The notes beneath the pieces are model-generated. The model did not search any database, had not been told where the DNA came from, and worked only from the letters and a program-made list of their open reading frames with translations. Positions 1 to 12,294 of a stretch of 64,000 nucleotides of DNA are shown piece by piece. A program made the translations under genes and the position numbers. Location: NCBI RefSeq assembly GCF_029962835.1, contig NC_080578.1, forward strand, positions 102,403,759 through 102,467,758. The letters are read 5' to 3'. The stretch is from Magnolia sinica (lineage: Eukaryota > Streptophyta > Magnoliopsida > Magnoliales > Magnoliaceae). Position 1 is the stretch's first letter. Each line of letters begins with the position of its first letter.

Positions 1-120
1 TAACTTCATAAATATAATTTGCCCAACTGATTAGCTTTAGCAGGCAGTGCAATCTTTAAGTCATTGAGAACATTAGAGACCTATGTTTATAAAGAGATCA
101 TTTTCCAACTGCTGATGGTT

Positions 121-222
121 CTCTGGACCTTTGGGAGGAAGAGATAGCAATTCCATCTAGGCAAGGAGCTGCTCTGGACCTTTGGGAGGAAGAGATGGCA
201 ATTCCATCCAGCCAAGGAGCTT
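121..222. repeat. 51-bp tandem duplication
   Basis: Two adjacent near-identical 51-bp copies, starting at 121 and 172. The period is 17 codons and one plus-strand frame stays open from 93 to about 255, so the duplication could lie in coding sequence. It does not resemble an RCC1 blade and I cannot link it to a gene. Confidence 0.8.
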
Positions 223-1069
223 CTATCTCCCTCAATAGAACTCAAGAGGACTAATAACTCTGATAATATAAATTGTTAATTGTCATTTTGCTTGCTAGAG
301 ATGCTGCATTATGTTTTGTAGTCAGCATTTGGTACCGGAAACTTAAATACTCTCATCCATCTATCTTATTATTTTTATTTTTTTTTGAAAGGTTACTCTC
401 ATCAGTCTATCAGGTAAAAACAAAAAAAAAAAAACAAAAAACAGCAGTCTATACACAGGTTCCATGTTTCCTACAACTTGGATCTCTTCTTCAGTTGACA
501 TGAGTTTCAAATTTTCCTGGGGCAGCATGATGTTTGATATATGAATTAAATACGTTTCTTGTGCATCTTTTTCTTTCTACTAGACTACGGTGTGTTTGGC
601 ACTTGGCAACTCATCCACCATATTCAAGGAATACATGCATGTCTATCTACAGTTTGCACCCGCAAATTGTGGACCCAACTGTAGATGCTGCATAACCCAA
701 ATCATGTTGATCTGACTGACCATTACTGTCCAACTGATATCCGTTCGTTGTATAGTAAAAAAGAAGATGGTCAGTGGTCCAAATCCAACGGGCTAAAATT
801 CAAGTGGTTAAGATCATTTGATTGGTGTGATTTCCATGCTTCCTCTAACCACAGTTGCATTGACAACTAGGAAATTCTGTAGTGATGTCCATGTGTGCTG
901 CCATTTCTTAATTATCCTATTCTTTTTCTCGTCAGTAGTTCTTATGTGGGATTCAACCATGACAGTTCTCTATTTTCACCATTGGATAACTCGATTAGAC
1001 ATTTTTTAAATTTAGGTATTCATAAAAAATCTTTCCATTTAAGGGTACTGATATTTTGTAGATATGCAG
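223..1069. other. AT-rich sequence upstream of first visible RCC1 exon
   Basis: Probably intron sequence, since the first visible blade needs an upstream exon that I cannot find here. There is an A-rich run near 421-440. I see no other structure. Confidence 0.5.
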
Positions 1070-3449
1070 GCGGTAGGGTACTGACATGGGGGAGAGGCAA
1101 CTGTGGTCAGCTTGGTCATGGAGATCTGCTGAACAGCTTAAAACCAAAGCTTGTAGAGTTCTTCAAAAACATTGTTATATGCCATGTTTCTGCTGGATGG
1201 AATCACTCTGGATTTGTTTCAGGTCTGTTCAGGCCCCAAAAATAAAGGTTTCTTATTGATAAATCAAGCACAACCCTTTCTTAATACCATCTTGTAGTGA
1301 CATTATATTCAAGTTTGCATCAATGTTCAATGGTGTGTGGAGAATAGCAGTTGCTACATTAGATTTTTGAATGCCATACTGGTTTTTACAATTTTTATAT
1401 TTGATATTGGTTATGGGAGATTTGCTAAGCCCAACGTGTGTACAATTAAAGCTCATGTACACATCACACATGCCAGCATGGCATGATAGGTCTGGGATCC
1501 AATCCATCCATCAGAATGGCACCACTATATTGGTGCCCTAGGTTGAGAATCAGGTTGATCCAGTTTACAAAACAAATATATGGCTCTGAAAAACTTGGCT
1601 GAAGTTTTCTAGCCTATCCTCCTATTTCCAATATTGGGCGCCCATATATTGACTGGACCAGATTTTATGGTTGAGAAAATGTGTATGAGGTTGGACCAAA
1701 CTGATGGATGGATTGGATCTCACAAGTATGTGCCATGCTGGCATATTTTTACACAAGCTTTATTGCACACATGTTTTTTTTTTTTCGCACACCCCCTCAC
1801 ACCCACACACACCACAATGGGTACTCAAACCCATGACATTAGTGTTGAAACTCTTTAGAGTCTACCACTAAGCCATGAGTAGGGACCTGAAACACGTGTT
1901 GTTGGCAAAGCTCTTGGTTATGGTACATTACCACTGGGGCCTATGGTTCTCCAGTGAATTTTAGAGGAATGATATTGACTCAATGATCTGTATAGTATCC
2001 TTGATTTTCATATGCTAGTCGTGTGGTTCAGTAATTCAGACCATTGATATGATAGGCCCTACCTAGGACAGACTTTGGTTCAAAAATCTCCTTGGTAGAG
2101 ATCCTAATCATCCAATCTTAGAGTTTTCCAGTTGAATATGGATCGTTGCTGTATTTCTCTTCTTAACCATCTATTGATGGCCAAAAATCCCAGGGTTATG
2201 ATTGTAAAAGAGATTTTTGGGGGAATGATCCATCCACAGTGGATCCCACCATATCAATGGTCTTAAGTACTGAACCATGGGTCCCACCTGTACAAACTGA
2301 AAACCCAACGACACCACGCATATTGTTTGAAGGTCATATAATTCCCTCTATAGGAAAACTGTTCTATATTCTTCTCCCAAAGGGATGTCTAGGAACTTCG
2401 ATTCATTTTCGTGGATTCATGCATGCTCCTGGAGTAGTCTTCAGGGTTGCTCCCTTTTAGGGAGCACATCCTCATTAGCAATGTTGTCAAAATCCTACGA
2501 TTTACAATTTACGATTTACGATTTGAATCGAATCTTAGGCAAAAATATTTGAATCCCTTTTTAGATGAATATTACAATTCTATGTTTTGTATCCTACAGT
2601 TTACGATTCAAATACCGATTTACGATTCAATTGTACTTGTTCTGCTGTTTTAAGCTATACTTGGCTTTCATTTTATGTTTTCAAGTTGGTGGGGGCTTTA
2701 AGAATTATTTAGAAGAGGTCAATTATTTTTTTATGTTCTTTATAAGAGATTAAGTGATGGATAACTCTTCAATTTTATTTTATTTTTATTTTATTTTATT
2801 TTTGCATTTTTAAAAATGATTTCTTACTTCTTAATTGGTTGAAACACCAAATTGATGTATGGCTTATCTGGAATGTTTCTATAGATGGTTGTGATAATGT
2901 TGGCCTATATATATTATGGTAGTGATGGGTAGTGATGGTTAAAAATCAAAATATCTTTTTTCATCAGTCTACATAACTGAATGCTGCTTTTCCAATGTGA
3001 TTCTACACTCAAGAAAAGTAAAAGAAGCATAAATTATTAAAGGATTCTCGTATGTTTTTTAAGGTAAATTTTTGAATGACAAAAAGTAAAGGAAAGACAA
3101 GAATCATCTAACACTATCATGATATAGAGATATAATGGTGCGTATGGATGGGAGATGGATGACTGATGAGTTTTTTTTTTCTCTTGATTTGTTTATATTT
3201 TGCAGATTTTCTTCAAAATTTCAAAATTTTTAGAAAATTATAAAGAAAAACTTATGATTTGGTATATGATTTGCGATTCGATATGATTCCACCCTTTTAC
3301 GATTTTCTTTACAATAACGATTTTGACAATATTGCTCATTAGGAATCACTACTCTTTCAAAAAGCCAAGGACATTGATGGGACAACAGTACACATTTTAG
3401 TTAGTGTTTTTCCACCAGCAAATTTGGGATTTCTCCATGGCCTTCCTTT

Positions 3450-3492
<43 letters not shown>

Positions 3493-6400
3493 CTGTATAT
3501 GTGGAAACATTGGAAAGAGTAGTCTCCATGCTTGCTGTTGGTTAAGGAGTGCATCCTTGTGAGGAATCAGCATGTGTTCCATAGATCAGGGACATGGACT
3601 GGACAATACTGCACATTCTTGTTCAGTGCAGTTCCACTAGTGGATTTGGAGTTCATCCATGGATATATATTTTTTTCCTGGTGAAGATGATGAGTATCTT
3701 CATCTTCATTTACTAGTGGAAACATTGTCTGGTGGCACCTTCAAACTCTTACTTTCTTAGCAATGGTTTGAAGAGTCCGGGATGAATATCACAACAAAGG
3801 GTTTTCAGTATTTTTCCGATAAACTCAAGAAACCATTACGGATTCTGTAGAGAGTGCCTCAATTTTTTGATAGAATACTATAAATATATTGGAGGAACAA
3901 AGAAAGAGGAGAGCCTATATCCATTAACACAACGGAATATGGATAGCAATTGGCAATTGCAAGAAATGGCTTTTATTTATTTATTTTTGAAAGGTTACAA
4001 GAAATGGCTTTGCCACACCATTGTGTTTACATCCATTGGAACAACACAAAAGGCAGTAGGCCATGCCTCGGACATGGCTCTAATCTCACTAACAATAAAA
4101 TGCCTCTTCCATGGAGCTGGGCACGAAGTGGCTGCCTAAGATATAGCACTTCGGGTCACCACAGTGAGCTGACATGAGAAAGATTCCCACACTCAATTCC
4201 CATGTGAATAGCTTCCAGCTTGGCATGATTAAAATCTCCTACACCAATCGGACTAGAGAAGGCCCATTTGACTATCCCAAGCTCATCAAGAACCACAGCT
4301 CCTATCTCTGATTGTCCAGGGTTAACGAGCAAGTTACCATCCACAGTCCGCTTCTGCATATTACAACTGTATGATGCCTCACTGACTTGACCTTGAGATT
4401 GAAGCTTCAGCCATTTGCAATCTCCACCAATTGCTGGAGAGGTCTGCATGAGTGTGTGGGTCACCGACTCACCGTACTCCCTAAGAGCACCATATAGGCT
4501 GGTAATTTAGAGTGTTGAGAAGTATTCCTCTCACACAACTCCTCTTCACTTCTCTCTTCTTTCCCTCTACCATGCTGCCGATTTGAAAAGAACTTGGAAA
4601 CCTAGAAATTTTGTTCAGTAATCAATATCATTTTCCTCATGGAATGTTCCCTGGTGTTCTACATGTGATGAAAGTTGCATGTGGAAGTCTTTATGCCTAG
4701 GTCTGAAATTTTTAACATTGGCATATTGACAATTGTTGAACTTTTTGGTTTATATAGTTTATAGAGAGAATGATCAAACACCCCCTGCCTATAATTATCA
4801 GGACCCAAGAAGTCCTGTCTTAATTTATGTACCAAAAAAGCACTCGGTTTTCAAGATGGGTATTAAAATCCCCTGCCATCCACTTCTGTTGGCGGAGTCA
4901 CATATTTGCCCCTGCAGCAGAGTAAATGTCATGTGAGTGGTTGATTGAATCCTACCTTCTCCGATTGTTAATGTGACATCTTTATGTGGGATTTAGGCTG
5001 TTTGTCTGATATCATCCACTGTTTATGTGCTGTGGAATGAGAATCTAGCCAATCGGTTTATCAACTGGACCAAAGCTCTATGAGAAAATTGGATCGTTAA
5101 AAAAGAACGTCTAAAGATCCCAATTTGCCTCCTACATATGGTCTACCTGATTTCTAGACTACCCTAATTTTGCGACATGTCAAAGACATTGTGTGGTCCA
5201 CATGAGAGATGGCCTGAATGTCGTGAGAAAAAAAAAAAACCCGAGCTCCCTTTTTATGACTGACGTGTTATCTTATACTCTGGCAGATGCATGGCAATTG
5301 ATACACAGGCACTGAGGAATTGCATGCATTGCACACATTACCTCAAGAACATCCAAATTGCTGAACCATAACATTAAGCAACAAGGGCAAATGTTGAGTA
5401 TATTTTTTCTAAATTAGTGAATTTTAATTGATGGGGCTTTTTATTAGCAAATTTCAAAAGGGGGTTTTATTGGTACATTAATGAGGTCAAGGATTCTTTG
5501 GTCCCCAAATTTACACGCAAGGGGTGTTTAGTCATTCTTCCTAGTTTATTCTTATCTTTTACCATGCTCGCGGCTGCACTTCTTGAATGAGTCTCTTTAT
5601 ACTTTTCTATAGAAAAGGTCTCTTTATATATTTATTGATGTGCTCAAGCGTAATTCTTTATAGACCAATGTGTTTGCTTCACATTGGTAGTTCCAATTTT
5701 ATATAATCTTTGATTGCTTGTATTTTTTTTTTTTCTTTTTTATGTTTCAGATACAGGATGCCTTTTTACTTGTGGAGATGGATCCTTTGGGCAACTTGGG
5801 CATGGTGATTGTCAATCACATTCATCTCCTATTGAAGTCTTATTCTTTAATTCTAAGCATGTGGTACAAATAGAGTGCGGGATGCGTCATTCACTTACCT
5901 TATCAAAAGGTAAAAATATAGTACACGTGGTGCTTGTTTTTGAAGTTACTAATACCAATACTTCTATATGTATCATCCATGGACCAACTAAATGGTTTCT
6001 AAAAGTGTCTAGTTATGAATAACTAGCTATGGGATAATGACCAAAAAGCCAAAAATGTCACTAAGGGCATGTTTGGATATCACCAATTCCATTGAAATCA
6101 ATGGAAATAGAAAAGACTTCCATTGATGTGACAGTTTGAGATGTTTGGAAAGAAAAGAAAATGGAGGATTCCACAAAGAAATCATCACTCATTGCATTTT
6201 TCTATGGTTTAGATTCTTTGGCGCAAGAAGCTAGGTGACCATTGTCATGCAAATTTGGGAGTTACACTTGCTATCCAAATAAGACCCCTAAAAATGGAAT
6301 CTATGTTTCAATAGTGTTCACGAAAATAATCATTGCATAATCATTAGCTTTCCTTTTCTTTCTTTCAGAATACATGTATCCAAACGTGGCCTGAGGCAAA

Positions 6401-9400
6401 TAATACAATTTGGTGCTACAAGTTTTAAGAAGGAAGTGTGATATGAGATTGTAGTCTATTTTATTAGAGATTGAAATAAAAGAAACCTAAAAGTGGAACT
6501 GAACCTGACGAAGGTTGAAGCTTTTAGACCTAAAAGTGAAAACCAGTCTCATCATGTTTCACCATATCCAAATATGATTTGATTCGAGTTGGCTGTTGGA
6601 CCCCAATTTCAGTTCTAGTTTGAGTTCTTCAAGCCACGGTTAGACTCGGTGACTCAAACAGACTTGTCTGGTCTCAAGTTGAGTCATGAGTCACTTGAGT
6701 TGGGGGGTGACTTGTCTGAGTGACCTGTTGTGTTGAAACAGATTGGGTCTGACCAGTTCTGACTCAGATGAGTCGCATGGGACTCATCAGTGTTAAAACC
6801 ATGCATGTTATCCATTACAATACAATTGGATTAGTTCAATAAAAATGTTCAGGACCAGCAACATGATGCAGGTACTTCAGGCGATTCACTTCATGGATTT
6901 GGTTCAGGAAGACGTGGGCAACTCGGGATTTCTACAGACAGAAAGAGTAGATCCTTTGCCGTTCCCCAAGCTATTTATGGACTTGAAGATGTTGAGATAG
7001 CTTCTATCTGTGCAAATGGCGATCACAGTGTGGCTTTGTCTGGTAAATAAATTCCTTTTGGTCCTGTGCCATGTTTTATGATATATGATATGCTTAAGGA
7101 AGTTTCCTAGTGCAATGCATGTGTATTGCTCCGTTCCCACACACAGTGAGTGAAATCCAAGCATCCATGCGGCCAGCCCCAACTTGTTGATGTCCTGGCC
7201 AATCAGGTAGGCTAGCGTTGATATGGACAGTTAAAAAGAAGTTGGCCAAAGATCCACATTCAATGCACACATGTTCCACCTAATCAGTGGACCTGCGTGA
7301 TTCTTGGGCCACCTAATAGACATTTTAGGCCTAGCACACGTTTGGAGGCGTGTATGGGTGCTGGGCTCTACACGTGAGAGTAGCAGACCTCTACAACTTC
7401 ATCCTCGATTCTTGCTGATATTGTTGGTACTTTTCCATCAGCTAATGGGAATTTGTACATTTGGGGCAGAGGATTTGGTGGTGCCTCAGATGCTTACTGC
7501 CCTCAGCTCTTGCCTTCACCTTTAAAATTTTCTCAAGTTGCTGTAGGATGGAATCATGCTTTATTATTAACAGGTGGGTATTCTTCGATATACCTTATGG
7601 ACTTTTCTTGAATTTGTATGCATTAATTAGAGCAGTATATATAACTTTGTAAATAGTCTTCTGAGTTACTTTACAGATAGTGGAGAAGTCTTTATGCTTG
7701 GTGGGAACCACCATGGGATGCTTAGTAATTCTCAGCAAATGAGCCATGAGCAGCAGTCGCCCCTTCACTGTACTCCATCTACTAGCTCACATGGTAAGAC
7801 ACCCTTCTTGTTCTTCTTTCCTGGTTGTTAGGACTGTCAACTGTCGGGTTCTGGTTGGGTCCTACACTACCCATACCCAAGCTAACGGGGCTTGGGTCTT
7901 GCAGGGTCTCGGTCTAGTTCTTAGAAGACCTGGACCGGCTCTGATCAGGTCTGGGTACCCATTGGGTCTTTGGATCTAGGTTTCAAGTTGGGTTTTGGAC
8001 AAATAAGGGCTTTTAAATGGTTGGGTCCACTCAATGGGTTGATTAGATTGCCCAAACATGTGCTGCTTTGACATGCATGGTTTGTCCACGGTTCTCTTCT
8101 TACATGTATGGGGCTTAGGAAACTTCATGTCTTTTGCTAAACAATCAATATTCTATTAAATATATATATTTGCTAAACAACCAATATTCTATTAAATATA
8201 TATAGTTCTACTATTAAAACTAATGGGACCCAACCTTTACCTGAGTATACCTGACTTTTAACTGATTCACACGGACCTGACACTTACTCGACTGGTCCCA
8301 ATTTTTCAACCAGTTCAAAAAGTTGAGAGACTCAAACCCAACCCGATTTCTTAATGGGTCTGGTAAATGGGACCAGTACCCATTAAAATTGGGGTGGGTA
8401 CATCAGGTATCTGCCAGTCCTGGTACCCATTGACTGCCCTACTGGTTGAAAACTGTGGAAGAATTCTCGCTTTTAAAAAAATAAAATTGTGCTGACATGT
8501 TGAGTCTGTCGGCACTTATCCAACACATTTCTTTATGATATTATTCAGGGCTTTCATTTTGTGCAAGTGACTATCCTATGATCCAAGGCATTTGATATGA
8601 TGATGGGCCTCACCATGGCAGTCGCCCAAGTTGGGGGATGCTAGCTGTTGAAGATTTGGCCATTTTCTTTGTTGAGTTTAAAACGTTGCTATGTTTTCTT
8701 CTCAACTGTCTATTTCTTTGGCCACGTACTGAGAAGTCTGGATTATTGTTGTTGTTGTTGTTGTTATTGTTACAAAATTAATAATCTTGTACAAACTGCA
8801 AGCTTGAACATGCAAAATGAACATATATCAATGGATGTAGATTGCCTACAAGCAAGGGCTGCAGGAATCTTCATGTCACCCTTACGTGGCTTAATAAAAG
8901 AGCACCATGTGCACCTGTCAGATGTGAGCCCTGCAGTTAAGAGCAAAGATTTCCTTGGCTGAAATGACATTTTGCCCTTTTCACTGTGGGACCCACATTT
9001 GACAAGCACACATGGTGGTGCTGTTTCATTGGGCGACGTCAGCCCCTAGTTGCGGGCAATCTGCATCCTGTATCAACATGAAATATTTTTAAAGAACTGT
9101 CCTTGTTACATGTTATAGGTGTATTGGTGGAATGATTTCTGATGATTTGATTTTCCCAGAAGTTTGCAATACCCCTCTGATTCCAATGAGAGTACCTGGG
9201 CTTAATGGGAAAAAGGTGTTAGTAGTTGCAGCTGGAGCTGAGCATTCTGCTATAGTAACAGGTGAGCTAATGTCTCCGATTTCAGTTGGACTTTCTATTT
9301 TGGAGAAACGGAATGGAAATATGCTGGGAGGTTGTAGTAAATTCTGTGCTGTTCCTTCTTCGCTGTACGCATGGAAAATTTATGTGGTGGGTTGAGATAA

Positions 9401-10007
9401 TTGATCTTCTGGGAGCCTGGCCCACCAGTTGGATGGTCAATAGGCCCAAATGTTGAAGTGATTGGATGACTCTGACATCCAGCTCCTGGTGTTTTTCCTG
9501 TTGAATGTGGACCCTTGTGGCAAAGATTTATGGTGGTCAGATTGTTGATGTAGTGGTCCGCCACTTTGGATGGCCAATAGGCAAAAAATCACAGTGACCG
9601 AAACAACTCCAACCATCCGATTCTTGTGAGTTTTACATGTTGATTATGGACCATTTTTCTCGTTTGAGAGAATTGTCCCTTTTTTATGCAGCTGATTCAG
9701 AAGCTACCTTGTGCATTCCACTTGAATTTTGGGATGATTGTTGTCAATGGTAATAGCATTAGTAGCATGTGGGTCAGATCTGATGTCAATTTTTATTTTC
9801 CCTATGATGGGTGCAGAGAATGGAACGGTAATGACATGGGGCTGGGGAGAACATGGACAGCTGGGTTTGGGAAACACATTCGATCAAACAAGTCCACAGA
9901 TCGTAAGACTAACTGAGAGCGGACCATCGGATGATCATGGCCCTTTAAGGGTTTATTGTGGAAGTGGGTTTACTATTGCGGGCGGCCCAGTCAGTTCACA
10001 AAGTTGA
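1070..10007 (+). CDS. RCC1-repeat (beta-propeller) family protein, 5' end outside the window
   Basis: Seven exons can be read: 1070-1222, 5751-5909, 6872-7042, 7442-7573, 7677-7793, 9160-9261 and 9817-10007 (stop TGA). All introns are GT-AG and phase 1, with one G carried over each junction. The blades begin with motifs such as GGRVLTWGRGNCGQLGHGD, GCLFTCGDGSFGQLGHGD, LHGFGSGRRGQLG, NLYIWGRGFGG, GEVFMLGG and GTVMTWGWGEHGQLGLG, and close with GWNHS, GMRHS, GDHSVAL, GWNHALLL or GAEHSAIV. Six blades are visible; RCC1 folds usually have seven, so one blade and the start codon should lie to the left. The family includes exchange factors and scaffolds. The repeated GWRHT motif of the UV-B receptor UVR8 is absent, so this is a paralogue rather than UVR8. 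Exon 3 has two in-frame acceptors (exon start 6872 or 6881). For exon 6, the acceptor at 9158-9159 keeps the frame; the one at 9117-9118 does not. Confidence 0.85.
1774..1888 (-). mobile_element. tRNA-derived SINE in RCC1 intron
   Basis: Read on the minus strand, an A-box-like TGGCTTAGTGGTAGA is followed by a B-box-like GGGTTTGAGTACCC, a GT-rich stretch and an A-run (the T-run at 1774-1785). This is the layout of a pol III SINE. Relatives occur near 57820, 57995, 58225, 61215 and 61640. Confidence 0.65.
1889..2470. other. Intron sequence without a resolved feature
   Basis: Intron of the RCC1 gene. It contains degenerate fold-back-like phrases (for example around 2226-2300, 'tccatccacagtggatccc') but no ends I can define. 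Confidence 0.4.
2479..3334. mobile_element. hAT-type non-autonomous element
   Basis: Terminal inverted repeats CAATGTTGTCAAAATC (left) and GATTTTGACAATATTG (right), with a perfect 8-bp target-site duplication CTCATTAG at 2471-2478 and 3335-3342. An 8-bp duplication with CA-starting ends fits the hAT superfamily. The 856-bp interior is AT-rich with repeated 'acgatttacgattt' phrases near both ends. I see no transposase. Confidence 0.85.
3453..3490. repeat. (AC)n microsatellite
   Basis: About 19 uninterrupted AC dinucleotides, inside the RCC1 intron. Confidence 0.95.
4156..4464 (-). pseudogene. RNase H-like fragment, antisense in RCC1 intron
   Basis: A 102-residue minus-strand frame contains TVDGNLLVNPGQSEIGAVV, then LGIVKWAFSSPIGVGDFNHA and KLEAIHMGIE. 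This matches the first half of the RNase H fold of plant LINE elements and 'putative ribonuclease H' proteins: Asp in the VDG motif, Glu in KLEAI and a glycine-rich turn. The later catalytic Asp and the His region are not visible in frame, so it looks like a truncated LINE remnant. A domesticated RNase H gene fragment is the alternative. Confidence 0.55.
4465..5750. other. RCC1 intron remainder
   Basis: AT-rich intron sequence ending in a pyrimidine tract and the acceptor at 5749-5750. I see no gene or complete element. Confidence 0.5.
6065..6391. mobile_element. Harbinger-like MITE
   Basis: Ends GGGCATGTTTGGATA and TATCCAAACGTGGCC form an inverted repeat. The flanking trinucleotides are TAA (left) and TGA (right), an imperfect 3-bp duplication. 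It is 327 bp, with no coding capacity, and lies in the RCC1 intron before exon 3. Confidence 0.6.
7829..8441. mobile_element. hAT-type MITE in RCC1 intron
   Basis: The left end TAGGACTGTCAA and the right end TTGACTGCCCTA form an inverted repeat. They are flanked by CTGGTTGT (7821-7828) and CTGGTTGA (8442-8449), an 8-bp duplication with one mismatch. The interior has 'gggtctgg'-type repeats in opposite orientation at the two sides and a short direct repeat around 8133-8204. Confidence 0.7.
8744..8771. repeat. (TTG)n microsatellite
   Basis: Run of TTG triplets with one TTA interruption at each side, in an intron. Confidence 0.85.
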
Positions 10008-10242
10008 TTTACCATTCGACATGTCAAAAAGGTCAGCAGCATTGCTCTTTACAACATGGTAGTCTACTTTAATCCGTGCCATCTATTCTCTAATCTTTTT
10101 ATGCAATGGCTATTAATGATGGGGAGTTATTGGGTTCTCAAGTTTTCCATTTGTAAGTGGGTCCCATTTTTTAGTGATCCAGAATGTTGGTGTGTCGGGC
10201 CCCATGGAATCCTCTACAACACTTTTTTTATGCAGCATGTAA

Positions 10243-10687
10243 AACACTCAAGCTTGTGGGGCCCATCATGTTATATATGTAAAATCTACTGTCCATTTGG
10301 TTCTATCCTCAATTGTAGTGGAGCAAAAAAAAAAAGAAGCTAGATTCACCACTCAGGTGGGTCGCACCATAGGGAATGATGGAGATGGTATGCCATCCAG
10401 AGATTTGTAGTGGGTTCATCATGGTGTGTATCTTTCATCAAACCCATTAACAGGCGTAGATCTCCGGGGTGAAGTGAAAATATAAGAAATCAGCGGATCT
10501 AAATACTAGGTGGGCCACACCGTTTGAACTCAGGTTTTTATCAGCACTTTTACATTGTTTCCCACTTGTGGCCAGTCAGAGCTGTTTTTTTCCTTATCAG
10601 CTGATCTTTGTTAATGTACAATAGTTATCACCTGGACGGAGTGGATTTACATATTAAATATGGTGGGCCCCACAGAGCTTGGGTGTT
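10243..10687. mobile_element. Fold-back element downstream of the RCC1 gene
   Basis: The left arm (AACACTCAAGCTTGTGGGGC) pairs with the right arm ending in GGGCCCCACAGAGCTTGGGT. The interior is degenerate. I could not define a target-site duplication. Confidence 0.6.
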
Positions 10688-11037
10688 ATACGCAGATTCA
10701 TAGAATGGGTGTTGTAGACTGTTTTGGTCCTCATTGACTGTTGCCCCAGAAATGGATAGATCCCTTATCCTCTCCTCTAAATTTATGGCCAGCAAGTATA
10801 GTGGACAGTTATCAGGATAGAATATAAATACAACGAGGGTCTGCATTCAAGTGAAGAAAGATACAAGATTGGTCGGATTGGGTTATGGAGGATTGAGAGC
10901 CAGAGAAATGATTTTGATCATTGCTAGGATCCGATAAATCCAGATTGAGAGGAAATTAACTCTACAAAGGGGTTTATAAATGGAGAAGAGCATCTCAGCG
11001 GGATTGGTGCCTTTACATTTTTAGTATTGAAAGTTAA

Positions 11038-12229
11038 GGGCCTGTTTGGCTAGCCACATTGTAAAAGTAACTTACGTGATGAAAGTTACTTATCCTCGTA
11101 TAAGCTTTTATTTATTTATTTATTTTTGTTTTTACTATTTCGTTTTCTACTGCTCTTTCCCTCTCTCATCTCCTCATTGGATGGATGGTACATATCAAAG
11201 GAGGCCCTACATGATGGACAGTCCACATCAAAGGTGGGGCAGCACATGATGGATGACCCATATTAACCTAGGCCCACATAATAGATGGTTCGCATCAAAG
11301 GTCGGACCCTAATGATGAATGAACCACATCCAAGGCAGGCCCCGTATGATGGACGGCCCACATGGAAGGTGGGGTCCACGTGATGGGCGGTGGACATTGG
11401 AGGTGGGCCTCACATGATGGATGACACACATCAAGGTGGGTCCCATAAATGGACGGTCCACATCAAATGTTGGCCACTAATGATGAATGGCCACATCTAA
11501 GGTATGCCTCATATGATGGACGCCCACACTAAAGGTGGGGCCTGCCAGATGGACGGTCCACATCAGGGGTAGGCTTCATATGATGGGCAGTGGATATTGA
11601 AGGTGGACCTTGCATGATGGACACTAACATTGATGGTGGGCCCGATATGATGGATAATCCATTTTAAGGCAAGCCCTAAACAAGGACAATTGACACCGAA
11701 GGTTGGCCCCTAATTATGAATAACCCACATCCAACGTGGGCCCCACATCATGGATGGCTCATTTTGAAGTTGTGCCCCACAGGATGGTTGGTCCACATCA
11801 AAGGTGGACCTTGTATGATGGAGGCTCACATCTAATGTCCGACATGATAGACGATCCACATCCAAGGTCGGCCAGCATGAAGGATAGCCCACATCAAAGG
11901 TGGGCCTTGCAACGTGGATGGTCCACATTAAAGGTTGGTCCCCACAAGATGGACAACTCATAGTGAAGACAAGTTTAAGGTGGGCCCAACATAATGAGTG
12001 ATCTACATCAAAGATTGGCCTCTACTATGGACATATATTAATGGTGGACCAAACAAAATTGAGAGAGAAGTAATCTTGTGATATTGGAAATCAAACATAT
12101 CTTTTGACTTCTTGCTGGCAATTATATTGTTTATCAAATATATTTATTTGTTGAATAGTTAGAAACTAATATCAGCTACTTTAGGTATAAGTAACTTATG
12201 CGAAGTAACTTAATGATCCAAATGTGCCC
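11038..12229. mobile_element. Harbinger-like MITE with a minisatellite interior
   Basis: The left end GGGCCTGTTTGG and the right end CCAAATGTGCCC are inverted repeats. Inside them, 'aagtaactta'-type motifs also pair near 11066-11090 and 12187-12212. A TAA trinucleotide lies directly outside each end (11035-11037 and 12230-12232), as expected for PIF/Harbinger elements. Most of the 1,192-bp interior is a degenerate tandem repeat. No transposase frame is visible. Confidence 0.75.
11178..12055. repeat. Degenerate ~34-bp minisatellite
   Basis: About 25 units of 33-35 bp with a rough consensus 'gatggacggtccacatcaaaggtgggcc' split by 'ccacat'. Units differ at many positions, so the array is old. 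Open frames over it are products of the repeat, not genes. Confidence 0.85.
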
Positions 12230-12294
12230 TAAAAGACTCAGATGTAAACAGTTTATTAACTGGCCACACTGAGGAACCAAAATCGGATTCAATA

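Noticed and set aside
9119-9159. Using the AG at 9117-9118 as acceptor for RCC1 exon 6
   Set aside because: It breaks the phase-1 frame and meets a stop after a few codons. The AG at 9158-9159 keeps frame and has a pyrimidine-rich tract.
1070-10007. UVR8 as identity of the RCC1-repeat gene
   Set aside because: The repeated GWRHT motif with its tryptophans is not present; the blades end in GWNHS, GMRHS, GDHS or GAEHS.
11710-11963. Overlapping ORFs in the 34-bp minisatellite
   Set aside because: Open on both strands because of the repeat composition; no conserved peptide.
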